Part shown: positions 18,850 to 27,729 of the stretch, in pieces
How positions within the stretch are numbered: the first letter of the stretch is position 1
How the letters are laid out: each line of letters starts with the position of its first letter
From: Nitrosomonadales bacterium
GTDB lineage: Bacteria; Pseudomonadota; Gammaproteobacteria; Burkholderiales; Gallionellaceae
DNA length: 64,000 nt
Direction of reading: 5' to 3'
NCBI GenBank assembly: GCA_016235045.1
Contig: JACRME010000022.1
Coordinates: 43,481 to 107,480, forward strand
Notes under the pieces: generated by a model
Seen by the model: the letters and a program-made list of their open reading frames with translations, nothing else
The model's database searches: none
What the model was told of the DNA's origin: nothing
Translations under genes and position numbers: made by a program

Positions 18850-19914
18850 GGGGTCAGGTCTTGCCCTTTGCCTCACCCAGAAGATGGTTTTTATGCTACT
18901 TTCCTCCCATGTCCAGGCCGTTGCGAATCGAATTTGCCGGAGCGCTTTACCATGTCACTTCCAGAGGTGACGGGAAGGAAGACATTTACCTGAACGATGC
19001 AGATCGAGAGCTCTTCCTTGAAGTGCTGGAAGAAGTCTGCGAACGCTTCAACTGGACGCCCCATGCCTACTGCCTGATGGGCAACCATTACCACCTGCTG
19101 CTGGAAACGCCCGACGGCAATCTTTCCAAAGGGATGCGCCAACTAAACGGTGTCTACACCCAGCGCTTCAACCGCACACACAAACGCGTAGGGCATGTCT
19201 TTCAAGGGCGCTACAAAGCCGTCATCGTACAAAAGCAAACCTATCTGCTCGAACTGGCCCGTTACATTGTTCTCAACCCTGTCCGTGCGCGCATGGTGCG
19301 CAGCGCAAAAGACTGGCCGTGGAGCAGCTACCGTGCCATGGCTGGCATGGCGGAAACGCCGACCTGGCTTACCGCCGACTGGATACTCTCCTCTTTTTCC
19401 GACAAACGCAGCGAAGCCATCGAGCGCTACAAGGCATTCATCGCCGAAGGGAAAAACCAGCCCGCCATCTGGGAACAACTCAAGAACCAAATCTACCTTG
19501 GCACCGATGCCTTCATCGCAAAAATGCAAGCCAAACAACCCGCCAAGGAAGACTTGAGCGAGATACCGCTAGGGCAAAGGCGCGCCATGGCGAAACCGCT
19601 GGAACATTATGCAGCCCGCAGCAAGGAACGTGACGAAGCCATCGTCAATGCATACCACAGCGGCGCATACTGCATGAAAGAAATCGGCGACCACTTTGGA
19701 TTGCACTACTCCAGAGTAAGCCGAATAATCGCCAACCGGCGCAAGGCAAAAGAAAGCTAGCTGCTGTATTGAGTAAAACCAGAACTGCGAAAGGACAGAA
19801 ATGAACCTGCTGCCATTTCTATTAGTGCTTGCGATTTCGGGGATCGTATCGCCTGCGGTTGCGGCGGGGCAACGGGGCGATGTGGGGTGGGGGCAAAAGG
19901 CAAGACCTGACCCC
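18850..19914 (+). mobile_element. REP-associated transposase unit with 23-bp inverted ends
   Basis: The transposase gene is framed by GGGGTCAGGTCTTGCC... (18850-18872) and its inverted copy ...GGCAAGACCTGACCCC (19892-19914). The two 23-base ends differ at one position. The unit is 1065 bp long. No target duplication is obvious. HUH/Y1 elements usually lack terminal inverted repeats and instead use hairpins, so these ends may be REP-type recognition sequences. Confidence 0.75.
18909..19760 (+). CDS. REP-associated tyrosine transposase (Y1/HUH, RAYT)
   Basis: A 283-residue single-strand DNA nuclease of the IS200-like Y1 transposase superfamily. The start MSRPLRIEFAGALYHVTSRG is the RAYT N-terminus; the metal-binding HUH motif is GNHYHLLLE with H60 and H62; the catalytic tyrosine is probably Y119 in LARYIVLNPVRA. 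A C-terminal helix-turn-helix (CMKEIGDHFGLHYSRVSRII) lies near 250-275. ATG at 18909 is preferred; a TTG at 18861 lies within the terminal repeat. Such proteins are thought to mobilise REP palindromes. All key residues are intact. Confidence 0.9.
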   Translation: MSRPLRIEFAGALYHVTSRGDGKEDIYLNDADRELFLEVLEEVCERFNWTPHAYCLMGNHYHLLLETPDGNLSKGMRQLNGVYTQRFNRTHKRVGHVFQGRYKAVIVQKQTYLLELARYIVLNPVRARMVRSAKDWPWSSYRAMAGMAETPTWLTADWILSSFSDKRSEAIERYKAFIAEGKNQPAIWEQLKNQIYLGTDAFIAKMQAKQPAKEDLSEIPLGQRRAMAKPLEHYAARSKERDEAIVNAYHSGAYCMKEIGDHFGLHYSRVSRIIANRRKAKES

Positions 19915-20001
19915 GTGGCCCGCTGCGCAAATTCGATGGTAGACCCCGTGGTGCCCGTGGTGCCTGGCATGAAAAAGAGAGGCAATCCACTGAGACCATG
20001 A
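19801..20001 (+). CDS. Short exported-looking ORF at the transposon edge, doubtful
   Basis: A 66-residue frame with a convincing signal peptide (MNLLPFLLVLAISGIVSPAVAA) preceded by AAAGGACAGAA. After about residue 24 it reads through the right terminal repeat of the transposase unit into low-complexity sequence (DPVVPVVPG). It may be a gene head truncated by the insertion, with its remainder lost; downstream sequence to 20100 has no clear continuation. Function unknown. Confidence 0.3.
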   Translation: MNLLPFLLVLAISGIVSPAVAAGQRGDVGWGQKARPDPVARCANSMVDPVVPVVPGMKKRGNPLRP

Positions 20002-20313
20002 AGGGCTACCCCGACGAGTACGGCCATTACGACGGCGACAAGAGCCTTCGTCATCTGGATCTGCGGCGACCGCATGAAGGATGCGAACGATGACAGGCGT
20101 ACCGTGCAGGTACAATAATTCCGTAACCAGTTTTTGTTCTTGAGCGTAAGGCTCACGCGATACCGCCTCTCTTCGAAAACCGCCTTTCCCCGCCTTTCCA
20201 TCACAAAGCACTTTAGCTTGCATTTCCAATCCATTGCTTTTTAAGCAAATTTGATTTGCATTAACGAAGTGCGCTAACCCCTTGTCCCATAAAGAAAATT
20301 CCAATTTTCTAGC
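20002..20313. other. Intergenic leader region upstream of mraZ
   Basis: About 310 bases, AT-rich from 20200 on, holding no gene with a ribosome binding site. The first 100 bases may be decayed coding sequence. The region leads into the mraZ promoter. Confidence 0.5.
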
Positions 20314-20342
20314 TTGACCACCTAGTTGTTTTTCAATATAGT
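20314..20342 (+). promoter_or_regulatory. Sigma-70 promoter of the dcw cluster (mraZ promoter)
   Basis: TTGACC (20314-20319) and TATAGT (20337-20342) with a 17-base spacer, the best sigma-70 match seen in the window. Initiation would fall near 20349, placing the MraZ boxes at the transcription start. Confidence 0.75.
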
Positions 20343-20351
20343 GCGTGCAAG

Positions 20352-20376
20352 TGGTAAAAAGTGGGTAAAGGTGGGG
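20352..20376 (+). promoter_or_regulatory. MraZ operator (three direct boxes)
   Basis: TGGTA, TGGGT and TGGGG begin at 20352, 20362 and 20372, each separated by five bases. This is the known MraZ target: TGGGN boxes at a ten-base period just before mraZ. The position immediately after the promoter suggests repression of the dcw cluster by its own first gene product. Confidence 0.8.
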
Positions 20377-20383
20377 AATCGGG

Positions 20384-20830
20384 ATGTTCCAAGGGGCGAC
20401 ACAACTTAATCTGGATAGCAAGGGCAGGCTCGCGATACCGGCGCGGTATCGCGACATGTTGCTTGCGCATTGCGCGGGTCAGCTAGTGCTGACTGCCGAT
20501 GCCGACGGTTGCCTGCTGGTTTATCCGCAACCCGAGTGGCAGCCCATCCGCGAAAAATTGATGAAGCTCTCCGCTTTCGATCCGCGCATTCGCGCGCTGC
20601 AACGTTTCCTGGTGGGTCATGCCGAAGACACGGTGATGGACGCCGCGGGTCGCGTGCTGGTATCGCCAACGTTGCGCACATATGCGGTGCTGGACAAGCA
20701 CGTGATGCTGGTGGGGCAGGGAAATAAATTCGAGTTGTGGGACGAAGCGCGCTGGCAGGCGCAGAACGAGAAGATGACGGGCTTCAAGGCGGACAACCTG
20801 CCGCCCGAACTGGAAGGATTTACTTTGTGA
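20384..20830 (+). CDS. mraZ: Transcriptional regulator MraZ
   Basis: DNA-binding regulator of the division and cell-wall cluster, forming a ring of AbrB-like double-psi barrels. The 148 residues contain two MraZ repeats: [15 protein letters not shown] near 9-23 and [17 protein letters not shown] near 85-101, each with the conserved DxxGRhxhP core. The ATG at 20384 lies eight bases after the operator boxes. Its TGA overlaps the GTG of rsmH. First gene of the cluster. Confidence 0.97.
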   Translation: MFQGATQLNLDSKGRLAIPARYRDMLLAHCAGQLVLTADADGCLLVYPQPEWQPIREKLMKLSAFDPRIRALQRFLVGHAEDTVMDAAGRVLVSPTLRTYAVLDKHVMLVGQGNKFELWDEARWQAQNEKMTGFKADNLPPELEGFTL

Positions 20831-21759
20831 GCCAGAACATGGCTCACGCAACCGTCCTGTTGAACGAAGCAGTCGAAGCCTTGCAGGTGAAGGCGGACGG
20901 TGTGTATGTGGATGGCACGTTCGGGCGCGGCGGGCATAGCCGCTTGATTCTGGAAAAGCTGGGCGAGCGCGGCAGGTTGATCGCGCTGGACAAAGACCCG
21001 ATGGCGATTGCGGCGGGCAAGGCGATAGCCGATGCGCGATTCCAGTTGCTGCATCGCGGTTTCGAGCAGTTGGGCGAAGCGTTGCGCGAACTGGGTATCG
21101 GGGAAGTGGACGGGGTGTTGCTGGATCTGGGGGTTTCGTCGCCGCAACTGGACGACGAAACGCGCGGTTTCAGTTTTCGGTTCGATGCGCCGCTGGACAT
21201 GCGCATGGATACCAGCAGGGGGCAGACGGCGGCGGAATGGCTGGCGACGGCGGATGAAGGCGAACTGACGGAGGTGATACGTGATTACGGCGAAGAACGG
21301 TTTGCTAGGCAGATTGCAAGGACGATTGTTGCTGCGCGCCAGGAACGGGAAATCCTCACCACGAAACAGCTCGGCGATATCGTTGCGCAATGTGTACGCA
21401 CGCGCGAACCCGGCAAAAATCCGGCGACTCGCACCTTTCAGGCTATACGGATTTATATCAACCGTGAGCTCGAAGAACTCGAGAATGTTCTGCCGCAATG
21501 CGTCGCCCATCTGAAAACGGGCGGGCGCATGGCAGTGATCAGCTTTCATTCGTTGGAAGACCGCATGGTCAAACATTTCCTGCGTGACATGGCGCAAGGC
21601 GACAAGTTGCCCAAGGGGGTGCCGATCCGCGCCGTCGATGTGCCGCAGGGCAAGCTGCGCCTGATCGGCAAGCCGGTCTACGCGTCCGAAGCGGAAGTGT
21701 CGGCGAACCCGCGCGCCCGCAGTGCGGTGTTGCGCGTGGCGGAGCGACTAGGTGGCTAG
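20827..21759 (+). CDS. rsmH: 16S rRNA (cytosine1402-N4)-methyltransferase
   Basis: SAM-dependent enzyme modifying C1402 in the decoding centre of 16S rRNA. The 310 residues show [13 protein letters not shown] at the N-terminus, the SAM motif [14 protein letters not shown] near 24-37, [12 protein letters not shown] near 100 and [14 protein letters not shown] near 240. GTG at 20827 is chosen: AAGGA lies eight bases before it and GTGA couples it to mraZ; the ATG at 20839 is the alternative. Its end overlaps ftsL. Confidence 0.95.
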   Translation: MSQNMAHATVLLNEAVEALQVKADGVYVDGTFGRGGHSRLILEKLGERGRLIALDKDPMAIAAGKAIADARFQLLHRGFEQLGEALRELGIGEVDGVLLDLGVSSPQLDDETRGFSFRFDAPLDMRMDTSRGQTAAEWLATADEGELTEVIRDYGEERFARQIARTIVAARQEREILTTKQLGDIVAQCVRTREPGKNPATRTFQAIRIYINRELEELENVLPQCVAHLKTGGRMAVISFHSLEDRMVKHFLRDMAQGDKLPKGVPIRAVDVPQGKLRLIGKPVYASEAEVSANPRARSAVLRVAERLGG

Positions 21760-22036
21760 GCTCAATGTCCTGCTGCTCATCCTGGTCATCGCGTGCGCGT
21801 TGGGGGTAGTCACCTCCCAACACAAGGCGCGCAAATTGTTTGTGGAATTGCAGAAAGAAAAGGGCAGGGCGCAACAGATGGATGTGGAGTGGGGGCAGTT
21901 GCAGCTTGAGCAGGGAACGCTGGCGATGCCGGCGCGTGTGGAAAAACTTGCCAGCCGCCAATTGCAGATGCTGATGCCGCAGCCCGGCCAGATCAGATAT
22001 ATCCGTCTCGGCGCAGAAATGGTGAAGCAGCCGTGA
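21752..22036 (+). CDS. ftsL: Cell division protein FtsL
   Basis: Bitopic inner-membrane protein that joins FtsB and FtsQ and activates FtsW-FtsI at the septum. The 94 residues have a short cytoplasmic head, a transmembrane helix (about 5-21, [17 protein letters not shown]), then a periplasmic coiled coil rich in K, E and Q with a heptad-like pattern. GTG at 21752 overlaps the rsmH stop and has GGAG eight bases upstream. Weak sequence conservation is normal for FtsL; the location between rsmH and ftsI makes the call firm. Confidence 0.93.
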   Translation: MARLNVLLLILVIACALGVVTSQHKARKLFVELQKEKGRAQQMDVEWGQLQLEQGTLAMPARVEKLASRQLQMLMPQPGQIRYIRLGAEMVKQP

Positions 22037-23763
22037 ATTATGCCTCCACCATCCAAACCACCGGGCAGAGCGCATTGCCGGCATGGCGTTCGCGCGTGCT
22101 GTACGTGCTGCTGCTGGCAGGGTTGGTCGCGCTGCAGGCGCGTGCGGTCTATCTGCAGGGCATCCACAACAATTTCCTGCAACAGAAAGGCGATGCACGC
22201 TACGGCCGCATCGTCGATGTCCATGCGCATCGCGGCATGATCACGGATCGCCACGGCGAGCCGTTGGCGGTGAGCACGCCGGTGGAGTCGGTATGGGCGA
22301 GCCCGGCCGATGTCATCGTTACGCCGGCGCAAATTGCCCAGCTTGCGCAAGCGCTTGGCCTGAGCGCCTCGGAAGTGAAAAGCAAGCTCAGCGATCCGAC
22401 GCGCGAATTCGTCTATCTCAAGCGCCAGTTGCCGCCCGAGCAGGCGGCGAAGGTGGTCAAGCTGGCGATCCCGGGGGTTTCGCTGCAGCGCGAATACCGC
22501 CGCTATTATCCAGGCGGCGAAGTGACTTCGCACCTGATCGGCTTTACCGATGTCGACGACAACGGACAGGAAGGCATCGAGTTTGCGTTGCAGGCGCAAC
22601 TCGGCGGCAAGGCCGGCAGCCAGCAAGTCATTAAAGACCGGCGCGGGTTTGTCGTCGAGGACGTCGCCAGTTTACGCGCGCCCAAAGCGGGCGGCGACGT
22701 CGCCCTGAGCATAGACAGCAAAATACAGTCGCTGGCTTTCCGCGAGATCAAGCAGGCCGTGGAAAAGCACAAGGCCAAGGGCGGTTCCATCGTGGTGCTG
22801 GATGCCAGGACCGGCGAAGTCCTGGCGCTGGCGAACTGGCCGTCCTACAACCCCAACAATCGCGACAAACCGAATGTGTCGGTGCTGCGCAACCATGCCG
22901 TGACCGACCAGTTCGAGCCGGGCTCGACCATGAAGCCGTTCACCGTGGCCACGGCGCTGGAGGCGGGCAAGATCAAATCGGGGACGGTGATCAACACTGC
23001 AAACGGCGTGTTCACGCTGAACGGGCGCACGATCCACGATACCCACCCGGAGCATTACCTCACCGTGGCGCAAATCATCCAGAAATCCAGCAATGTCGGC
23101 ACGGCCAAGATCGCGCTGGGAATGCCGCCGGAAACCCTGTGGCGCGGCCTGAGCGAGAGCGGCTTCGGCGCGTTGACCGGGAGCGAGTTCCCCGGCGAGG
23201 CGGCGGGCAAGCTGCGCGACTACAAAACCTGGCGTCCCATCGAGCAGGCGACCATGTCCTACGGCAACGGCATTTCCGTCAACCTGCTGCAACTGGCGCG
23301 TGCCTACACTGTGTTTGCCAATGGCGGCGAGTTGATGCCGGTCACTTTGCTCAAGCAGGAAACCCCTGCCGTGGGCGTCAGGGTGTTTTCCGATGCCACC
23401 GCCCAGGCGGTGCGCGACATGATGGAAAAAGTGGTGAAGCCGGGCGGCACCGCGCCGCTGGCGCAGATCACCGGCTACCGCGTGGCGGGCAAGACCGGCA
23501 CGGCGCACAAACTCGAGAATGGAAAATACGTCGATCGCTACGTCGCAACCTTCGTCGGCATGGCGCCGGCATCCGACCCGCGCCTGATCGTCGCCGTGAT
23601 GATCAACGACCCCGGCAGCCACGACTACTACGGCGGCCTGGTGGCGGCGCCGGTATTCGGCAGCGTGATGGGTTCGTCGCTGCGCCTGCTCGGCGTGCCG
23701 AACGACGCCCCGCTGGATAACGTGATCATGGCGCCGGGTGAAGTCATCGGGGAGGAAGTATGA
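22033..23763 (+). CDS. ftsI: Septal peptidoglycan transpeptidase (PBP3)
   Basis: Class B penicillin-binding protein that cross-links septal peptidoglycan with FtsW. The 576 residues comprise a transmembrane anchor (20-38), a pedestal domain with RGMITDRHGEPLAVSTPV (67-84), and the transpeptidase domain with S298-T-M-K301, SSN (352-354) and K487-T-G489. GTG at 22033 overlaps the ftsL TGA. All catalytic motifs are present and length is typical. The TGA overlaps the murE ATG. Confidence 0.97.
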   Translation: MNYASTIQTTGQSALPAWRSRVLYVLLLAGLVALQARAVYLQGIHNNFLQQKGDARYGRIVDVHAHRGMITDRHGEPLAVSTPVESVWASPADVIVTPAQIAQLAQALGLSASEVKSKLSDPTREFVYLKRQLPPEQAAKVVKLAIPGVSLQREYRRYYPGGEVTSHLIGFTDVDDNGQEGIEFALQAQLGGKAGSQQVIKDRRGFVVEDVASLRAPKAGGDVALSIDSKIQSLAFREIKQAVEKHKAKGGSIVVLDARTGEVLALANWPSYNPNNRDKPNVSVLRNHAVTDQFEPGSTMKPFTVATALEAGKIKSGTVINTANGVFTLNGRTIHDTHPEHYLTVAQIIQKSSNVGTAKIALGMPPETLWRGLSESGFGALTGSEFPGEAAGKLRDYKTWRPIEQATMSYGNGISVNLLQLARAYTVFANGGELMPVTLLKQETPAVGVRVFSDATAQAVRDMMEKVVKPGGTAPLAQITGYRVAGKTGTAHKLENGKYVDRYVATFVGMAPASDPRLIVAVMINDPGSHDYYGGLVAAPVFGSVMGSSLRLLGVPNDAPLDNVIMAPGEVIGEEV

Positions 23764-25256
23764 CTTTCCATCCGGATGAATTGAAAACACTGGGCGTGAA
23801 CATCACGCAACTGGCGTCGGACAGCCGTACCGTGCAACCCGGCGATACCTTCGTCGCCTATCCCGGCGCGCAGGCCGACGGAAGGCACTATATCGAACAG
23901 GCGATCAAGCGCGGCGCGAATGCGGTGATCTGGGATGCGCATGATTTCGAATGGAACAGCGAATGGAACGTGCCGCATCTCGCGGTGAGCGACTTGCGCC
24001 ACCGGGCCGGCCTGATCGCCGACCGCGTCTACGGCCAGCCGTCGCAGAAATTGTGGATGGTCGGCGTCACCGGCACCAACGGCAAAACGTCCATCAGCCA
24101 CTGGCTGTCCCGAACCTTCAGTGCGCTGGGCCGCAAGAGTGCGGTACTCGGCACCTTGGGCAACGGATTCCCGGACGGGTTGCAGCCGACCGCGAACACG
24201 ACGCCGGACGCGCTGCTGGTACACAAGCTGCTGGCGGAGTTCGAGCGGCATGGCGCAAAAACGGCGGTGATGGAAGTATCCTCGCATGCGCTGACGCAAG
24301 GGCGCGTCAACGGCGTGAAATACGACGTGGCCCTGCTCACCAACCTGACGCGCGATCATCTTGACTACCACGGCGACATGCAGAGTTATGCCGCCGCCAA
24401 ACGCCGTTTGTTCGATTGGGAGCATCTCAAGTATGCGGTGTTGAATCTGGACGATGCATTCGGTGCGGAGTTGGCCGGGCAACTGCAAGACTCGCCGGTC
24501 GAGGTGATCGGCTACGGCCTGATCGACGAATCGCTGAAACTGGCCGAGCGTCTCGGCATCCGCATGGTTTATGGCAATCTCGCGCAAATGAACGCACAGG
24601 GGCTGACGCTGCAACTGCACACGAGCTGGGGCGCGGCCGGATTGCACAGCAAATTGATCGGGCGTTTCAATGCATCCAATCTGCTCGGCGCGCTGGCGGT
24701 GCTGCTGGCGAGCGAAGCGAATATCGACGCTGCGGTGCACGAACTCGGCCTGCAGAAAGCCGTGGCGGGGCGCATGCAGACGCTGGGGGGCAAGGACGCG
24801 CCATCCGTGGTGGTGGACTACGCGCACACGCCGGATGCGCTGGAGAAAGTCCTGATGACTTTGCGCGAGGTGACGGAACCTTCGGGCGGGAAAGTCATCT
24901 GTGTGTTCGGTTGCGGCGGCGACCGCGACCGCGGCAAGCGCCCGATGATGGGAACAGTCGCCTCGAAGTTTGCCGACGTGCGCATCGTCACCAGCGACAA
25001 CCCGCGCAGCGAGGAGCCGCGCGCGATTATCGACGCCATCTGTGCGGGGATGCAGGGCGAATACCAGATCGTCGAGGATCGTGCCAAAGCGATTGCCCAC
25101 GCGATCGGCACGGCGCAACCAATCGATACAGTGCTGCTGGCGGGCAAGGGGCACGAGGACTATCAGGAGATCAAAGGCGTGCGTTACCCGTTTTCGGACA
25201 GCGAAATCGCCCACCGCGCGTTGAGCATGTGGGTGCATGAGGAGCGCTGGCAATGA
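23760..25256 (+). CDS. murE: UDP-MurNAc-L-Ala-D-Glu:meso-diaminopimelate ligase
   Basis: ATP-dependent Mur ligase adding the third stem amino acid. The 498 residues have the three-domain Mur fold; the P-loop GVTGTNGKTS is at 102-111, and D413-N-P-R416 is the signature selecting meso-diaminopimelate over lysine, as expected for a Gram-negative cell. KGHEDYQ near 463-469 is the C-terminal family motif. Its ATG overlaps ftsI and its TGA overlaps murF. Confidence 0.97.
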   Translation: MTFHPDELKTLGVNITQLASDSRTVQPGDTFVAYPGAQADGRHYIEQAIKRGANAVIWDAHDFEWNSEWNVPHLAVSDLRHRAGLIADRVYGQPSQKLWMVGVTGTNGKTSISHWLSRTFSALGRKSAVLGTLGNGFPDGLQPTANTTPDALLVHKLLAEFERHGAKTAVMEVSSHALTQGRVNGVKYDVALLTNLTRDHLDYHGDMQSYAAAKRRLFDWEHLKYAVLNLDDAFGAELAGQLQDSPVEVIGYGLIDESLKLAERLGIRMVYGNLAQMNAQGLTLQLHTSWGAAGLHSKLIGRFNASNLLGALAVLLASEANIDAAVHELGLQKAVAGRMQTLGGKDAPSVVVDYAHTPDALEKVLMTLREVTEPSGGKVICVFGCGGDRDRGKRPMMGTVASKFADVRIVTSDNPRSEEPRAIIDAICAGMQGEYQIVEDRAKAIAHAIGTAQPIDTVLLAGKGHEDYQEIKGVRYPFSDSEIAHRALSMWVHEERWQ

Positions 25257-26638
25257 TGCTGCTCTCCCAGGCCGCCAATGCATTGCGCGCCCGCATGGCA
25301 GGAGCGGATGTGCGCTTTTCCGCTGTTTCCACCGACACCCGAACCATCCGGCCGGGTGACTTGTTCATCGCGCTCAAGGGCGAGAATTTCGACGGCGCGC
25401 GCTTCGTCGCGCAGGCAGCGCAATCGGGCGCAGTGGCGGCGGTGGTGAATCAGGATTCAGGATGCGGGATACAGGATGCAGGGGTGCCGCTGTTGCTCGT
25501 CGAGGATACACGGCTGGCGCTGGGCAAACTTGCCGCGCACTGGCGCGCGCAGTTCGACATACCGCTGGTCGCCATCACCGGCAGCAACGGCAAGACCACG
25601 GTGAAGGAGATGCTGGCGGGGATATTGGGGGAAGTCACCGGAAATGCAGAGGAAGTGCTTGCCACCAAAGGCAACTTCAACAACGACATCGGCATGCCGC
25701 TCACCCTGCTGCGGCTGCGCGCGCAGCACCGTTACGCGGTGATCGAGATGGGCATGAACCATCCCGGCGAGATCGACTATCTCACACGCATTGCCAGGCC
25801 GGATGTGGCGCTGGTCAACAATGCGACCGGCGCGCATCTGCAGGGATTGGGCTCGGTGGAGGGGGTGGCGCGCGCCAAGGGCGAGATATTCGCCGGACTG
25901 AAAAGCGGCGGCACGGCAGTCATCAATGCCGACGATGCGCATACGCTGGTATGGCGCCTGCTTGCCGGCACTCATCGCGTGTTCGATTTCGCGCTGGAGC
26001 ACCAGGCGGCGGTGAAAGGCAAATGGAAGGCAAAGGGCTATGGCGGCGTGCTGGGGATGCTCACGCCTGCGGGAGAAATGAGCGTGGAGCTGCAAGTGCC
26101 GGGCGAGCACAACGCGCGCAACGCGCTGGCCGCCGCGACGGCTGCGCTCGCGTTGCAGGTGCCCTTGACGACCATTGCCAAAGGCCTGGAAGGCTTCGGC
26201 GGCGTGGCGGGAAGATTGCAGCGCAAGCAGGGCATGCACGGCGCCATGCTGATCGACGACACCTATAACGCCAATCCGGCCTCGATGCATGCCGCGCTGG
26301 AAGTGCTGGCGCATGCGGCGGGCAAGCGCGTATTCGTGCTGGGCGATATGGGCGAATTGGGCGAGGACGCGGCGCAGTTCCATCGCGAGATCGGCATCGC
26401 GGCGCGCGAGTTGGGCATTGAAAAGATGCTTGCACTGGGTGCGCTAAGCGCGGAAGCCGTGCGCGAGTTCGGCAGTGGGGCGGAGCATTTTGACGATGTC
26501 GAGAAACTGGAAGCTGCAATCGATAAGGAGCTGGATGCGCAGACCACCGTACTTATAAAAGGGTCGCGTTTTATGAAGATGGAACGGGTCGTGCAATTTT
26601 GCGCGCTCCAAAAGGAGGAAACATGCTGCTCGCATTAA
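25253..26638 (+). CDS. murF: UDP-MurNAc-tripeptide:D-alanyl-D-alanine ligase
   Basis: Adds D-Ala-D-Ala to complete the UDP-MurNAc pentapeptide. The 461 residues include the P-loop [14 protein letters not shown] near 105, [11 protein letters not shown] near 165, and [10 protein letters not shown] near 335, all family motifs. Residues 67-78 ([12 protein letters not shown]) come from heptad repeats of CAGGATN type at 25451-25485, an apparent in-frame insertion in the N-terminal substrate domain, away from the ATP site. Normal activity is likely. ATG at 25253 overlaps murE; mraY starts within its end. Confidence 0.95.
   Translation: MMLLSQAANALRARMAGADVRFSAVSTDTRTIRPGDLFIALKGENFDGARFVAQAAQSGAVAAVVNQDSGCGIQDAGVPLLLVEDTRLALGKLAAHWRAQFDIPLVAITGSNGKTTVKEMLAGILGEVTGNAEEVLATKGNFNNDIGMPLTLLRLRAQHRYAVIEMGMNHPGEIDYLTRIARPDVALVNNATGAHLQGLGSVEGVARAKGEIFAGLKSGGTAVINADDAHTLVWRLLAGTHRVFDFALEHQAAVKGKWKAKGYGGVLGMLTPAGEMSVELQVPGEHNARNALAAATAALALQVPLTTIAKGLEGFGGVAGRLQRKQGMHGAMLIDDTYNANPASMHAALEVLAHAAGKRVFVLGDMGELGEDAAQFHREIGIAARELGIEKMLALGALSAEAVREFGSGAEHFDDVEKLEAAIDKELDAQTTVLIKGSRFMKMERVVQFCALQKEETCCSH
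25451..25485. repeat. Heptad direct repeats inside murF
   Basis: Five consecutive seven-base units: CAGGATT, CAGGATG, CGGGATA, CAGGATG, CAGGGGT. They encode the atypical loop at residues 67-78 of MurF. The sequence resembles one arm of the inverted heptad repeats at 33395-33478 and 38080-38149. Confidence 0.65.
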
Positions 26639-27726
26639 CCCAATGGCTGGCACAGGATGTACGAACGTTCAGCGTGTTCAACTACATCACGCTGCGCGCG
26701 GTGATGGCGGCGATGACGGCGCTGATCATTTCGTTCATGCTGGGGCCGTGGATGATCCGCAAGCTGACGGCAATGAAGATCGGCCAGTCGGTGCGCAGCG
26801 ACGGACCGCAGACGCACCTGGTGAAGGCGGGCACGCCGACCATGGGCGGCGCGCTCATCCTGATGTCGGTTGCCATCACCACCCTGCTGTGGGGCGACTT
26901 GCGCAATGCTTATATCTGGGTGGTGCTGTTTACCACCCTGGGCGTCGGCGCCGTCGGCTGGGTGGACGACTACCGCAAGGTGGTGCACCGCAACCCGGAC
27001 GGATTGTCGGCCAGGACGAAGATGTTCTGGCAGTCGCTGATTGCGCTGTCGGTCGGCATCTTCCTGTGGACGCACGCCACCCTGCCCGCGCACACCGAAC
27101 TCATCGTGCCCTTCTTCAAATATCTGGTGCTGCCGCTCGGTGCGGTCAGTTTCATCGTGCTGGTGTACCTGGTGATTGTCGGCAGCAGCAATGCGGTGAA
27201 CCTGACCGACGGACTGGACGGTCTGGCCATCATGCCGACCGTGATGGTGTCGGCCGCGCTGGCGATCTTCGCCTATGTCGCGGGTCACGCCGAGTTCTCC
27301 AAATACCTGGGCGAACCGTCGATTCCCGGTGCGGGCGAACTGGCGATCTTCTGCGCGGCCATCTCCGGCGCGGGTCTGGCGTTCCTGTGGTTCAACGCCT
27401 ACCCGGCGGAAGTGTTCATGGGCGATGTCGGCGCGCTGGCATTGGGTGCTGCGCTGGGGGCGGTGGCGGTGATCATCCGCCAGGAACTGGTGCTGTTCAT
27501 CATGGGCGGCGTGTTCGTGGTGGAGGCGGTGTCGGTGATGCTGCAGGTGTCCTGGTTCAAATACACCAAGCGCCGCTACGGCACCGGCCAGCGCATCCTG
27601 CTGATGGCGCCGCTGCATCATCACTTCGAACAGAAGGGATGGAAGGAGACCCAGGTCGTGGTGAGGTTCTGGATTATCACCATGCTGCTGGTTCTGATCG
27701 GATTGGCAACGCTAAAGCTCAGATAA
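26623..27726 (+). CDS. mraY: Phospho-N-acetylmuramoyl-pentapeptide transferase
   Basis: Integral membrane enzyme transferring phospho-MurNAc-pentapeptide to undecaprenyl phosphate to form lipid I. The 367 residues form about ten transmembrane helices with the catalytic aspartates in GWVDDYRKV (about 108-116) and [13 protein letters not shown] (about 193-205), and [12 protein letters not shown] near 265. The ATG at 26623 follows AGGAGG directly and overlaps the end of murF by 16 bases; a frame extension to 26599 is rejected. Confidence 0.97.
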   Translation: MLLALTQWLAQDVRTFSVFNYITLRAVMAAMTALIISFMLGPWMIRKLTAMKIGQSVRSDGPQTHLVKAGTPTMGGALILMSVAITTLLWGDLRNAYIWVVLFTTLGVGAVGWVDDYRKVVHRNPDGLSARTKMFWQSLIALSVGIFLWTHATLPAHTELIVPFFKYLVLPLGAVSFIVLVYLVIVGSSNAVNLTDGLDGLAIMPTVMVSAALAIFAYVAGHAEFSKYLGEPSIPGAGELAIFCAAISGAGLAFLWFNAYPAEVFMGDVGALALGAALGAVAVIIRQELVLFIMGGVFVVEAVSVMLQVSWFKYTKRRYGTGQRILLMAPLHHHFEQKGWKETQVVVRFWIITMLLVLIGLATLKLR

Positions 27727-27729
27727 GGA

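Noticed and set aside
20737..20826. Upstream extension of RsmH inside mraZ
   Set aside because: Frame-shifted translation of mraZ; the family start and ribosome binding site point to 20827.
23628..25283. Antisense open frame of 551 codons across murE
   Set aside because: Shadow of murE and the start of murF; high R, H and A content and no ribosome binding site.
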